A stretch of DNA of 34,660 nucleotides from contig JALWRB010000511.1 of NCBI GenBank assembly GCA_027077875.1, positions 1-34,660 on the forward strand, written 5' to 3'. This DNA is from Candidatus Heimdallarchaeota archaeon (lineage in GTDB: Archaea > Asgardarchaeota > Heimdallarchaeia > Heimdallarchaeales > Kariarchaeaceae). Every line of letters begins with the position of its first letter. Position 1 is the first letter of the stretch. A program made the position numbers and the translations under genes. The notes under the pieces are model-generated. The model was not told the origin of the DNA, did not search any database, and was given only the letters and a program-made list of their open reading frames with translations. Of this stretch, positions 1 through 7,402 are shown in pieces.

Positions 1-916
1 GGGCATCAACTTGGATCTCGACGTCATAGTGTCCTGTGTTGGAGATTACTGCTCCGTCCTTCATGCTCTTCATATGCTCGAGGGTGATGACGTCTTTCAT
101 GCCTGTTGCGGTGATGAAGACGTCGCCTATCTTAGCAGCCTCATCCATGCTCATTACCCTGAACCCGTCCATTGCGGCCTTGAGGGCTGCGACAGGTTCA
201 ACCTCGGTTACGACGACGTTTCCACCAAGTCCCAGTGCCTTTTTAGCGAGGCCCGAACCGCACTGCCCGTAGCCTGCAATGACCACTACCTTGCCCGCGT
301 ACAAGATGGAGGTGGCTCTCAGGATCCCGTCGAGGGTGGACTGGCCAGTTCCGTAGTAGTTGTCAAAGTGGCTCTTTATGGGGGAGTCATTGACTGCGAC
401 GACAGGATACTTGAGCTTACCGTCACTTTCCATGGCTCTCAACCTGTGGACTCCGGTGGTTGTCTCCTCTGTACCTCCGATGATCCCTTCTGCAAGCTCG
501 GGAAACTTATTGTGGACGGTGAAGATGAGGTCAGCACCGTCATCCAAGGTCAGGGTGGGCTTGAAGTCCAAGGTTCTTTCGATCGCCCAGTAGTATTCCT
601 CGGTATTTAGACCGTGCCATGCCCAGATCTTCACCCCGTTAGCTGCTAGTGCCGCGGCCACCTCGTCATTGGTCGAGAGCGGGTTGCAACCAGACCAAGC
701 TATGTCCGCGCCAGCGGCAATAAGGGTCTCGATCAGAACCGCAGTCTCCTTTGTCACATGGAGTGATCCCGCGATTCTCATCCCTTCGAGGGGCTTTGTC
801 TTCGAATACTCCTCCCGGAGCTTCATGAGAACAGGCATTCGAGACTCTGCCCAATCAATACGTTTCCTACCTGCTTCCGCAAGTGATAGGTCCTTGACCT
901 TAAATGGATGATCCAT
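1..916 (-). CDS. ahcY: S-adenosylhomocysteinase (adenosylhomocysteinase), 3' end outside window
   Basis: Hydrolyses S-adenosylhomocysteine to adenosine and homocysteine, clearing the by-product of SAM-dependent methylation; cytosolic and NAD-dependent. About 305 residues are present of a family length near 420, and the rest lies beyond base 1. Seen in the translation: GSLHVT with the substrate-site His (about residue 53), SGCNPLSTNDEV, LDDGADL (Asp about 127), GTEETTTGV (Glu about 151), NDSPIKSHFDN with the catalytic Lys (about 181) and Asp (about 185), and the NAD-binding GYGQCGSG (about 215). The start is the ATG at 914-916, with a TATA-like box at 934-946, about 24 bases upstream. The truncation is caused by the window edge, not by mutation. 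Family identity is firm. Confidence 0.95.
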   Translation of the reverse strand, partial: MDHPFKVKDLSLAEAGRKRIDWAESRMPVLMKLREEYSKTKPLEGMRIAGSLHVTKETAVLIETLIAAGADIAWSGCNPLSTNDEVAAALAANGVKIWAWHGLNTEEYYWAIERTLDFKPTLTLDDGADLIFTVHNKFPELAEGIIGGTEETTTGVHRLRAMESDGKLKYPVVAVNDSPIKSHFDNYYGTGQSTLDGILRATSILYAGKVVVIAGYGQCGSGLAKKALGLGGNVVVTEVEPVAALKAAMDGFRVMSMDEAAKIGDVFITATGMKDVITLEHMKSMKDGAVISNTGHYDVEIQVDA

Positions 917-933
917 GAAATGGCTTCAGCTAT

Positions 934-946
934 CAAAATAATAAAG
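934..946 (-). promoter_or_regulatory. TATA-like box of the S-adenosylhomocysteinase gene
   Basis: On the minus strand this reads ctttattattttg. It is centred about 24 bases before the ATG at 916, so transcription should begin at or very near the start codon. It lies in the short gap before the convergently read end of the next gene on the same strand. Confidence 0.55.
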
Positions 947-952
947 ATTAGT

Positions 953-3184
953 TTAGTGTGGAATGGATGTAATGACACTGTCTAGGAGGTTCGAGACCAG
1001 ATTCCGAATGGGGGTCTCCATGAGCTCAAGCTCCGAAATACTGTACTGTATATGATTACCGTACTCCGAGACTTCGGTGAGGATCTTCGCGAGGGTGGAG
1101 AACTGTGGTTTCACCATTATCCTCTCCTCGATCTTAAGACCTCCGATAAGGCTCTCAATCCTCTCGGAAAGGTCAAGCATACTCTCTCCCTGTCGGGTCA
1201 TATTGTATCCGTAAATTAGGAATTTGATGCTTCGGTATGCGGTGAGGATCAGTTTGAAGAAGACCTTATTCTCATTCATGTCCTCGTGAAAACTGGTGAT
1301 GTACTTCGGTGGGAAGGTGCTCAGGAAGGTATCGCTCATGAGGTACTCGGTGATCTCAATGATCTCACATATCCTCCGTTCAACCGCTGTCTCAGATGTG
1401 AAGTGGTTCTCTGAGGTATCCCATGTATTCAGCAGTGTTATCAGGTCATTCATCGCCCGATTAACGAATTCGAACTCCACGATGTTCCAGTGGAGGGAGA
1501 GCTCTACACTGGCTGAGACGGTATAGAGAAAACCCTTTAGTTGATCTGCAATGTTCTCCAATATTACCAAAGCATTGGCCATGGAGTTGTTCGGATCGTT
1601 GATTTGACTTATCAGCTTTTTAATGCTCTTTGGATGGTGCTCTATTTCTCTCATGATTTTCAGGGCATTTGCATGATTCATCATATGTCCAAAAAATGCA
1701 TTCTCCAAAGTAGGGATGAGCTTAGTGACGTATTCAAGATCGACGTAGAGGACGCTCTCGAAGAAATCGATCAGGTGGTTGAGAAACGTCTGTGATTCGA
1801 TGAATGATGGAATCCCTGTGTACGATGCTTTGATATCCCTCAATTCTTTGAGAAAGATCTTCAACCGTACCCTGTCCTCGATGTCGAGATCCTCGAAGGT
1901 CTCTCTGGAATCAAATATAGTCTTGTACTCTGCGATCCTGCTCAGGATGTTCTCAATGATGAACTCTGAATAGCTCTCGAGGAGTGCCTCGATGGCCTTG
2001 ACCTTCACTTCATTCGAGAGGTCCTTAGCCTCAAAGACAATTGGTTTAAGGGAGGGTAGAATCATGCTGCTCGAGAACGCACTCAATCGTATGGACTTTA
2101 GATCATTGACAAATCGATAGAACTTATTGATGCTCTTGTCTAAGACCTCACCTGATATCCTGGCCTCATGCAACTCCCTAAGGATGGTGAGGAAATTCAG
2201 GTTGAATTTATGATTGTTCAGTCCAACCCACATCTCCCTGATCTTCTCGCGCTTCACGTAGTCGATCCTTGGACCGATGTACTCCTTCAGCATCGTTTCG
2301 AGCTCATCCAAGATTTCTTGGAGTATAGTGGTACACTTGCTTGCCAGCCTGTGCTTCCCCTCATTCATGAGGTGATTAAGCTTAGAACTGTAGAAGAGCG
2401 CCGAGTAGTACCTACTGATGATCTTGTACTGTACCATGAGGATCTCTTCCGTATGCATTTTCTCGATCTCGGTGAGTCGGTCGCTCTTTATCACGTTCTC
2501 GAGGACTTCCACTGCTATGTCAAGGACTCTTGAGATGTAGAAGTTGATGAACACGAATGTATTATTCTGTTTTGAGAAGTAGTCCCGTACTATTATCTGG
2601 AGAAATCGGACTCTTTCGATGTCTGTATTCTCTCTTGAGATTTCCCTGCTGGAACTCATCTGTTCAAGGCTACCCACGGCAATTTTGAAGTAGATCCTCA
2701 GTGCTTCCCTGTCTATCTTCTTGAAGAGGATGACGGTGTGGTCGTCCGTCACCAAGTCGAAGAGGTCGGTAATCTCATCAAGAAATGCCTTGAAGAGTCT
2801 ATCGTCCTTCTGGGTTCCAAGAACTAGTGCATCTCTTCCCGTGTGGTGGAGCACTAGGAAAATAAGATGAAGGAGAAATAACCTGTACCTCAGGAGATTG
2901 GAGATACGTTTTTGCAACTTGATTAGTGAACTCAACTGGGCGTCGTCAAGAACCTCGTGGTGATGTGTGGGGTTGTACCGGTCGAGATTCTTCCGCTTTA
3001 TGAAATTTGAGTACTCTTGGAGTAGCCGGTGAGTGAGGAGCCTTTCATCTGCCATGAGGTTAGAGATCTCCGAGACATTGGCCTCAATGACCTGATCTGC
3101 AACCTCGTCAATATCTGTCTCCTCAACAATATTCTCCAATTCCTCGAAGATTTCTGAGAGCAGGACGAAGTTCGGAGGTCTCAT
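953..3184 (-). CDS. Large all-helical protein of unknown function (743 aa)
   Basis: I do not recognise a family. The translation is rich in Leu, Ile, Glu and Lys throughout, has only two cysteines, no signal peptide and no convincing membrane segment, and predicts by eye as helices from end to end. This is the look of a helical-repeat or scaffold protein in the cytosol. The start chosen is the ATG at 3182-3184 (MRPPNFVLLSEIFEELENIV) because a TATA-like box lies 29 bases upstream; a GTG seven codons earlier at 3205 is the alternative. It is divergent from the longin-like gene at 3330, and the two promoters share about 145 bases. That pairing is the only functional hint. It could be a trafficking or cytoskeletal scaffold, but this is speculation. 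Confidence 0.85.
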   Translation of the reverse strand: MRPPNFVLLSEIFEELENIVEETDIDEVADQVIEANVSEISNLMADERLLTHRLLQEYSNFIKRKNLDRYNPTHHHEVLDDAQLSSLIKLQKRISNLLRYRLFLLHLIFLVLHHTGRDALVLGTQKDDRLFKAFLDEITDLFDLVTDDHTVILFKKIDREALRIYFKIAVGSLEQMSSSREISRENTDIERVRFLQIIVRDYFSKQNNTFVFINFYISRVLDIAVEVLENVIKSDRLTEIEKMHTEEILMVQYKIISRYYSALFYSSKLNHLMNEGKHRLASKCTTILQEILDELETMLKEYIGPRIDYVKREKIREMWVGLNNHKFNLNFLTILRELHEARISGEVLDKSINKFYRFVNDLKSIRLSAFSSSMILPSLKPIVFEAKDLSNEVKVKAIEALLESYSEFIIENILSRIAEYKTIFDSRETFEDLDIEDRVRLKIFLKELRDIKASYTGIPSFIESQTFLNHLIDFFESVLYVDLEYVTKLIPTLENAFFGHMMNHANALKIMREIEHHPKSIKKLISQINDPNNSMANALVILENIADQLKGFLYTVSASVELSLHWNIVEFEFVNRAMNDLITLLNTWDTSENHFTSETAVERRICEIIEITEYLMSDTFLSTFPPKYITSFHEDMNENKVFFKLILTAYRSIKFLIYGYNMTRQGESMLDLSERIESLIGGLKIEERIMVKPQFSTLAKILTEVSEYGNHIQYSISELELMETPIRNLVSNLLDSVITSIPH

Positions 3185-3206
3185 GTAGCTATCCAACACC
3201 TTCACT

Positions 3207-3218
3207 GGTATTTTTACC
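3207..3218 (-). promoter_or_regulatory. TATA-like box deciding the start of the helical protein
   Basis: The plus strand reads ggtatttttacc, a near-palindrome that is A/T rich at its centre. It is centred 29 bases before the ATG at 3184 and only about 8 bases before the alternative GTG at 3205, which favours the ATG. Confidence 0.5.
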
Positions 3219-3299
3219 TTGCGCCTTCATTGCAAACAAATCAAGAGAATTTCGGACGCTCTCCCTAAATACCAGAATATCCTATTGGTATTTCTCAGA

Positions 3300-3308
3300 G
3301 TTTTAAGA
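3300..3308 (+). promoter_or_regulatory. TATA-like box of the longin-like gene
   Basis: The sequence gttttaaga is centred 26 bases before the ATG at 3330. This supports a leaderless mRNA and argues against the upstream TTG start at 3219. Confidence 0.5.
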
Positions 3309-3329
3309 TCGTCCCATTCTATCAACTTG

Positions 3330-3932
3330 ATGACAACATCAGCTCTCGAATCCATTCAAGAACTCTACGTGGTCAAGGACTCAGGACTTTGCCTGTTTCA
3401 TACGAGTTTCAACGGGAAGACCGAGGTGGATCAGACGATTGTGTCATCCTTCCTGTCTGCCATAGAGACATTCTCAAACAACATCTCCACAACGGTTAAC
3501 CGGCTGGCCATGAAGGACTTCGAGTTTGTCTATCACCGGGAGGAAGACCTAATCTACGTCGCCAAACTTGCTAACGGAGTAGATGCTGAAGAGATCTCCC
3601 GGACGCTCGAGAAGGTCAGCAAGGAATTTAAAACCCACTTCCTCAAGGATAGGGTGATCGATGGTGACACAAGGCTATTCAGGGTTATTGGGAAACTTTT
3701 CGTCAACAACCTCTTGAGGAACAAGCGACTTATCCACCCTGGGACCAAGTTAGAAATCTCGGGGGAGAAAAGGCGCTTATCCACTTCGGAGTCTAAGGTC
3801 TTCTCAATTCTCAGGCTTAAAGGAAGGTTAGATATCTCCACCATATCCCGGTTGATGAAGATCCCTGAGGACGAGACTATCAATGTGACCAAGAATCTCC
3901 TCGAGAAAAATGTCGTCCTACTCTGCAGCTAG
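3330..3932 (+). CDS. Longin-like domain protein with C-terminal winged helix
   Basis: 200 residues from the ATG at 3330. Residues 1-115 have the longin/roadblock-like pattern: a first strand and turn ELYVVKDSGLCLFHTSF, a helix IVSSFLSAIETFSNNI, then strands DFEFVYHREEDLIYVAKL and a long helix. Residues about 145-200 look like a winged helix (SESKVFSILRLKGRLDIS onward). Longin-like proteins of this form are common in Asgard archaea and are related to the platform domains of eukaryotic trafficking regulators and Rag/Ragulator parts; here the role is unknown. The frame is open further upstream to a TTG at 3219, but that region looks non-coding and a TATA box sits 26 bases before 3330. It could act as a small-GTPase partner or a transcription factor with a longin sensor. 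Confidence 0.7.
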   Translation: MTTSALESIQELYVVKDSGLCLFHTSFNGKTEVDQTIVSSFLSAIETFSNNISTTVNRLAMKDFEFVYHREEDLIYVAKLANGVDAEEISRTLEKVSKEFKTHFLKDRVIDGDTRLFRVIGKLFVNNLLRNKRLIHPGTKLEISGEKRRLSTSESKVFSILRLKGRLDISTISRLMKIPEDETINVTKNLLEKNVVLLCS

Positions 3933-3992
3933 CTCCTCTGGGGTAAACACTTATAGTTTGGTTGGTGCTTGAGTATCTGGTCGAACTTGAGG

Positions 3993-4187
3993 CTAGTTCC
4001 GACCATACTTTTTGTTCATCTTCTTGACGTAGACCCTTGTGTGAAGCTGGTCGGGGAACTTCTTGACTACATTTCCTTCAACCTTGAACCTCCTCCCACA
4101 GTAGGGGCACTTCTTCGTCATGGTACCATCCTTCACAACTTGGAATTTCGAGCAGGAAAGACGACTGCACTGGACTGCCAACCACAT
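3993..4187 (-). CDS. Small zinc-ribbon protein (64 aa)
   Basis: Two cysteine knuckles are visible: C7 and C12 (QCSRLSC) and C27 and C30 (KKCPYCGRRF). This fits a single zinc ribbon followed by a basic tail with many Lys and Arg. It resembles the archaeal DUF1922-type zinc ribbons in layout, but I cannot claim membership. The basic tail suggests nucleic-acid or ribosome binding, which is inference. The start is the ATG at 4187. A T/A-rich stretch (gtttaaac on the minus strand) lies directly before it, too close to be a normal TATA box for this ATG, so the start or the promoter is uncertain. Confidence 0.6.
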   Translation of the reverse strand: MWLAVQCSRLSCSKFQVVKDGTMTKKCPYCGRRFKVEGNVVKKFPDQLHTRVYVKKMNKKYGRN

Positions 4188-4226
4188 AAGTTTAAACCCA
4201 TCCCCGTGTTAATGAAGCTGTCGAAA

Positions 4227-4460
4227 TTAGTACTTCCCCTCGATCTCCTTGATAAGGTCACGTAAAGCAAGCCTGATAATCTCAGATCTGTTGCTGTATC
4301 TCCCTTCCCTCACTAGATCGTCGAGGTATTCAATGTTCTTCTTCTGTATCTTGACCGAGACAAGATGTAGATCTTTGATCTCGAATTCCGGAACTATTTC
4401 TTCTGTCACATAAACCACCTTTGCGGAATACTCCTGTATGTAGCCGCGTATTATTCTCAA
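4227..4460 (-). CDS. Ribbon-helix-helix (CopG/Arc type) transcription regulator
   Basis: The C-terminal half carries a clear ribbon-helix-helix: strand LVSVKIQKKNIEYLDDLV, turn GRYSNRSEII, second helix RLALRDLIKEIEGKY. Such proteins dimerise and bind operators through the paired strand. The N-terminal 35 residues are not recognisable. The listed start is a TTG at 4460. A GTG at 4409 gives a 60-residue protein and is also reasonable, as the A/T-rich stretch in the gap to the upstream gene (minus strand gcttaaaatt) lies too close to the TTG. It follows the RdgB-type gene by 23 bases on the same strand and may be co-transcribed. Its target is unknown. Confidence 0.7.
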   Translation of the reverse strand: MRIIRGYIQEYSAKVVYVTEEIVPEFEIKDLHLVSVKIQKKNIEYLDDLVREGRYSNRSEIIRLALRDLIKEIEGKY

Positions 4461-4483
4461 TCTGTGCGAATTTTAAGCTTTGC

Positions 4484-5050
4484 TCATAAGGTCTGTTTTG
4501 ATCTCAGATATTCCAGAAATTTACGGACGGAATTACTGCGGTGCGAGATACTGTTCTTCTCCTCTCCCATCTCACCAAAGGTCTTTGAATAACCTTCAGG
4601 GACGAATATGGGGTCGAACCCGAACCCTCCCTCACCCCTGCCATCTCGGGCTATAGTCCCTCCAACCTCCCCCCTAAATACATTGATACTCCGGTCTTCA
4701 TCAACGTAGACTAAAACTGAGTAGAATCTTGCAGCCCGGTCATCATCGTCCTCCATCAGCGATATGATACCCCTCCACCCTATGGTCTGGTAGACATAGC
4801 TGCTGTACGGTCCTGGGAATCCCCTGAGTGAACCGACAAACAGACCTGAGTCTTCGAGCAAGAAGGGGGGATTAACGTAGGTCATGACAGTAGCGGCACT
4901 CTGAACAGCAATTTCAACGGTGCTGTCTGCTTGGATCTCTGGGTATTTCATCCTGTAGTGCTCAAAGATGTATGGGAAGTCAGGCTCTACCCTGCTCATG
5001 AACTCCTCGAACTTATGTGCATTCGAGGTGATGAACTTGATGCTTTTCAC
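4484..5050 (-). CDS. rdgB: XTP/dITP diphosphatase (RdgB/HAM1 family)
   Basis: Removes non-canonical purine nucleotides such as XTP, ITP and dITP by hydrolysis to the monophosphate and pyrophosphate. 188 residues, normal for the family. Family motifs in order: FITSNAHKFEEF near the start (the S/T-x-N-x-x-K substrate loop), LLEDSGL with the catalytic Asp at about 67, GFPGPYSSYV, GGFGFDPIF and KNSISHR near the C-terminus. The frame opens upstream to a TTG at 5101, but the GTG at 5048-5050 (MKSIKFITSN) puts the first strand at the N-terminus as in homologues and has a TATA-like box 29 bases upstream. Confidence 0.93.
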   Translation of the reverse strand: MKSIKFITSNAHKFEEFMSRVEPDFPYIFEHYRMKYPEIQADSTVEIAVQSAATVMTYVNPPFLLEDSGLFVGSLRGFPGPYSSYVYQTIGWRGIISLMEDDDDRAARFYSVLVYVDEDRSINVFRGEVGGTIARDGRGEGGFGFDPIFVPEGYSKTFGEMGEEKNSISHRSNSVRKFLEYLRSKQTL

Positions 5051-5073
5051 AACAACAGGTGAATGACACCCCT

Positions 5074-5085
5074 CAAATATCTTTT
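5074..5085 (-). promoter_or_regulatory. TATA-like box deciding the start of the RdgB-type gene
   Basis: On the minus strand aaaagatatttg is centred about 29 bases before the GTG at 5050. It falls inside the region that a TTG start at 5101 would make coding, so the shorter form is preferred. Confidence 0.5.
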
Positions 5086-5119
5086 CCAAGTCGCAGACCA
5101 AGAGGTATCTAGAGAAGAA

Positions 5120-5131
5120 GTTAAAAAATTA
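5120..5131 (+). promoter_or_regulatory. TATA-like box upstream of tRNA-Thr
   Basis: The sequence gttaaaaaatta is the most A/T-rich block between the divergent RdgB-type gene and the tRNA. It is centred about 41 bases before the mature 5' end, which predicts a leader of about 15 nt to be removed by RNase P. Confidence 0.5.
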
Positions 5132-5166
5132 GCCACTGAAAGATACTCAGGAGCATCTGCTCCCAA

Positions 5167-5261
5167 GCCACTGTAGCTCACCAGGTAGAGCATCTGATTC
5201 GTAAATCACCAGAAGTGGTCGGTAGATCAGAAGGTAGCGGGTTCGAGTCCCGCCAGTGGCT
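5167..5261 (+). tRNA. tRNA-Thr (anticodon CGT) with a 22-nt intron
   Basis: The full cloverleaf can be drawn. Acceptor stem gccactg/cagtggc, D stem gctc/gagc, anticodon stem tctga/tcaga, variable loop aggta, T stem gcggg/cccgc with loop ttcgagt. With the insert removed the anticodon loop is ttcgtaa, giving anticodon CGT, which reads the Thr codon ACG. The discriminator base is T, as expected of archaeal threonine tRNAs. No CCA is encoded after base 5261. The intron sits at the canonical position after the base following the anticodon, so the transcript needs the tRNA splicing endonuclease. Confidence 0.92.
5204..5225 (+). other. tRNA intron (canonical position 37/38)
   Basis: These 22 bases interrupt the anticodon loop between base 37 (5203) and base 38 (5226). 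The intron holds a short hairpin, acca/tggt around gaag. I could not draw a textbook bulge-helix-bulge with two three-base bulges and a four-pair helix, so the splice motif may be a relaxed form. The exact boundary could shift by a base because an A flanks both sides. Confidence 0.75.
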
Positions 5262-5286
5262 CTCTCCTGAGATCAAATACCCCAAA

Positions 5287-6198
5287 TTATCTGTTTACCC
5301 CATACTCAAAAACGTCTGGGCGGGAGTAATGTCCTGTAACATCGAAGAGTCTCTTGCTTTGCACTATCTCCGAAAGGTCTATATCTGCGAGCAATAGACC
5401 CTCTTCCTTCTCAAGAGGACCTGCAATTATATCCCCCTTAGGATTAATTATGCAGCTGTTGCCGATATTTATCCAGTCCCTGTCCTTTGGGTAGAGATGA
5501 CGGAATTCGAGATCCTCTGGGACATCGTCCTTCCTTAGTGCTTGGCAGACACTAATGACAAACGCCCCCCCCTCCTTTGCAAACCACTGCACACCAAGTA
5601 ACCATTTCGGGCTCTTGTCCCAAGTGGGTGCGCAGTACAGTTGGATCCCCTTCTCGTACATAGCGTTCCTAGCTAATGGCATAAAATTCTCCCAACATAT
5701 CAGTCCACCCAACCTCCCGATTTCTGTCTCAAAGCAGTGGAGTGTAGATCCATCTCCTTGTCCCCAGATCAACCTCTCACCTCCTGTCGGGATAAGCTTG
5801 CGATGGACTCCCATGACCTTTCCCTTGTCGCTAATATACAACATAGAGTTGAAGATTGTGGTATTACTCTTCTCGACATTCCTCTCATTCACGCCGATAA
5901 CTACGTAGATCGAGTGCTTCTTTGCCACTGAACAAAGAGCATCGGTATAACGGTCAGGTATTGATATTGAATTTTCAAGGAGCTTCATGTACAGCTCATT
6001 TAGCTCTGACCCTTTGGAATTTGGGATAAGCCATGTCCAGTCTGGATAGCCTGAGACGAAGACCTCTGGGAAGACCACAAATTTGACACCTTTGTTCGCT
6101 GCATCCTCAATTATCGCACAAGCTTTCTCGACAGTTTTGTCGATATCTAGGTACACTGGTGAGAACTGTGCCGCGGCAATACGCAACTTCTTATTCAT
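5287..6198 (-). CDS. Nitrilase-type carbon-nitrogen hydrolase
   Basis: Belongs to the nitrilase superfamily, which hydrolyses nitriles or amides through a Glu-Lys-Cys triad. About 303 residues. The triad is visible: Glu45 in VVFPEVFVSGYP, Lys134 in VHRKLIPT and Cys168 in GGLICWENFMPL. The CWEN context and the long GGERLIWGQGDGS loop match true nitrilases (branch 1) rather than omega-amidases or carbamoylases. The substrate is not known; nitrile, cyanide or amide turnover are options. The start is the second ATG (6196-6198, MNKKLRIAAAQF), since a TATA-like box at 6218-6228 lies about 25 bases upstream; the ATG at 6207 is the alternative. It is transcribed alone, away from eS1. Confidence 0.88.
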   Translation of the reverse strand: MNKKLRIAAAQFSPVYLDIDKTVEKACAIIEDAANKGVKFVVFPEVFVSGYPDWTWLIPNSKGSELNELYMKLLENSISIPDRYTDALCSVAKKHSIYVVIGVNERNVEKSNTTIFNSMLYISDKGKVMGVHRKLIPTGGERLIWGQGDGSTLHCFETEIGRLGGLICWENFMPLARNAMYEKGIQLYCAPTWDKSPKWLLGVQWFAKEGGAFVISVCQALRKDDVPEDLEFRHLYPKDRDWINIGNSCIINPKGDIIAGPLEKEEGLLLADIDLSEIVQSKRLFDVTGHYSRPDVFEYGVNR

Positions 6199-6217
6199 AC
6201 CACCCATTTTACTATGG

Positions 6218-6228
6218 TTTTTTAAAGC
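6218..6228 (-). promoter_or_regulatory. TATA-like box of the nitrilase gene
   Basis: On the minus strand gctttaaaaaa is centred 25 bases before the ATG at 6198 but only about 16 before the ATG at 6207. This favours the second ATG. The gap between the eS1 stop and this gene is only 45 bases. Confidence 0.5.
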
Positions 6229-6243
6229 ATTATTGGACCAGCT

Positions 6244-6855
6244 CTAGTTCTTGCTCAGTCTGAGGACTTTGATCTTCGAGATCTCAAGAGTCTTGACAGG
6301 GAAGTAGTCTACGACTTTCTCCTTCACCTGCTCCACGATGGAGCCGTCAAGAACTTTGTTTACAAATGCGGGGAAGGTGAGGTCTCTCACTGCTTCGTCA
6401 ACCGCCTCAGAGATGATCTTCCTGATAACCTTCTTTTCCGAGGTCTTGGCTCTAATTGGTGTGACGCAGAAGACGGTCATCCTGATTCTTGTGTCGTCTG
6501 TGAACTTGATGTTATAGATCCCGTCAATTCTTGATCTGTGGTTCCTGACCACTGACCTCATGTTCTCACGCGAAAGCTCATAGCCGATGAAGTCGGTCTG
6601 CCCGATGGTTCCGTTGACCTCTGAGACCTTGAGTGTAACGATCTTCTGGAAGTCCTTGAAGTTCCCAGTCAGTTTCGGTTGCTGGACCTTGACGGTTCTG
6701 CCGATTGCCATCTCTGGCTCGGCTGCAGGTGTGTGCCCAATGACTTGATCCCCGATGTACATGGGGGCCTTGAGCTCTACCCACACCTTGTTCTTCCACT
6801 TATCTGTACTTGAGAGTACTTTTCTTTTAGATTTACTTCGTCTTCTTGCGCTCAC
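6244..6855 (-). CDS. rps3ae: Small-subunit ribosomal protein eS1 (S3Ae)
   Basis: Archaeal/eukaryotic component of the 30S subunit, absent from bacteria, which confirms the domain of life. About 203 residues, the usual archaeal size. Typical stretches are a basic N-terminus SARRRSKSKRK, DKWKNKVWVELKAP, IGRTVKVQQPKLTGNFKDFQ, the NGTIGQTDFIGYELSRE loop and VRNHRSRIDGI. The frame is open to an ATG at 6927, but the added 24 residues are unlike the family. The GTG at 6853-6855 (MSARRRSKSKRK) fits homologues, and the A/T-rich box ggattttagata (plus strand 6878-6889) lies about 28 bases upstream. Confidence 0.93.
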   Translation of the reverse strand: MSARRRSKSKRKVLSSTDKWKNKVWVELKAPMYIGDQVIGHTPAAEPEMAIGRTVKVQQPKLTGNFKDFQKIVTLKVSEVNGTIGQTDFIGYELSRENMRSVVRNHRSRIDGIYNIKFTDDTRIRMTVFCVTPIRAKTSEKKVIRKIISEAVDEAVRDLTFPAFVNKVLDGSIVEQVKEKVVDYFPVKTLEISKIKVLRLSKN

Positions 6856-6958
6856 ATCACACAACTCCAAATCTATGGATTTTAGATATAACCAACTTTC
6901 AAAGGTTCGGCATTTTAAACTTACCATAAATTACAACGAGGACGCGGAGGAAGAAATG

Positions 6959-7327
6959 CTAATCTCGCCCCTCATCTTGCTCGTCCCGTGCAAATCCCTG
7001 CCATTGCTCGGGATCAAATCTTCTGAGTAATTCCTCCTGCTCTTTTTTCCACTCCTCCTCGAGGTCAACTCCCGCGTGGTTCGCTAACTGGATTAGCAGG
7101 TTTAATGCCTGTGCGAATTCCTGACCAAGATCACCTTCCGCACCGCTGTGTCCAGCTCCTTTTACTTTGTACTTCTCTTCGTAGAGGAAGTGCCGTACGA
7201 TCTCACCCAGCTCCTCAATAAGGTGGGCGAAGACCTGAGTGGGATTGAATCTAGTCCATCCCATTTTTTCCGTGAATCTCGCCTGTGCTTTCTGTATCTC
7301 TGACAAATCCATATTCGATGCGTCCAT
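6959..7327 (-). CDS. MazG-like nucleotide pyrophosphohydrolase
   Basis: A 122-residue protein of the all-alpha NTP pyrophosphohydrolase type. The visible signature is HLIEELGEIVRHF, matching the E-x-x-E metal-binding helix, followed by a loop (GAGHSGAEGDLGQEF) and a second helix ALNLLIQLANHAGVDLEEEW, as in MazG-like and dUTPase-like proteins. These remove aberrant or excess NTPs by splitting off pyrophosphate. The C-terminal tail (QDEGRD) is highly charged. Start is the ATG at 7327; a second ATG at 7312 (MDLSEIQKAQARF) is equally likely. It is divergent from the ABC ATPase at 7403. Single-domain size makes it a stand-alone enzyme, not a classic two-domain MazG. Confidence 0.75.
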   Translation of the reverse strand: MDASNMDLSEIQKAQARFTEKMGWTRFNPTQVFAHLIEELGEIVRHFLYEEKYKVKGAGHSGAEGDLGQEFAQALNLLIQLANHAGVDLEEEWKKEQEELLRRFDPEQWQGFARDEQDEGRD

Positions 7328-7371
7328 TTCATTCTACAAATCTATTCGCCTTCTGGAATACAGTTTCCCAA

Positions 7372-7383
7372 TGTTTTTATCAC
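7372..7383 (+). promoter_or_regulatory. TATA-like box of the ABC ATPase gene
   Basis: The sequence tgtttttatcac is centred about 26 bases before the ATG at 7403, consistent with a leaderless transcript. Confidence 0.5.
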
Positions 7384-7402
7384 TCTAAGTTGTCGGACAA
7401 TT

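Noticed and set aside
11..610. A 199-codon plus-strand ORF at the left end
   Set aside because: It is the antisense shadow of the S-adenosylhomocysteinase gene, whose minus-strand frame shows full family motifs.
1..916. S-adenosylhomocysteinase as a truncated pseudogene
   Set aside because: The frame is open to base 1 with all motifs intact; the missing end is outside the window.
3219..3329. N-terminal 37 codons of the longin-like ORF from a TTG
   Set aside because: The stretch overlaps the promoter region, does not fit the longin fold, and a TATA box sits 26 bases before the ATG at 3330.
5132..5173. The word agccactg occurring upstream of and at the tRNA 5' end as a possible attachment-site repeat
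   Set aside because: Eight bases is too short, and no integrase or foreign gene block follows.
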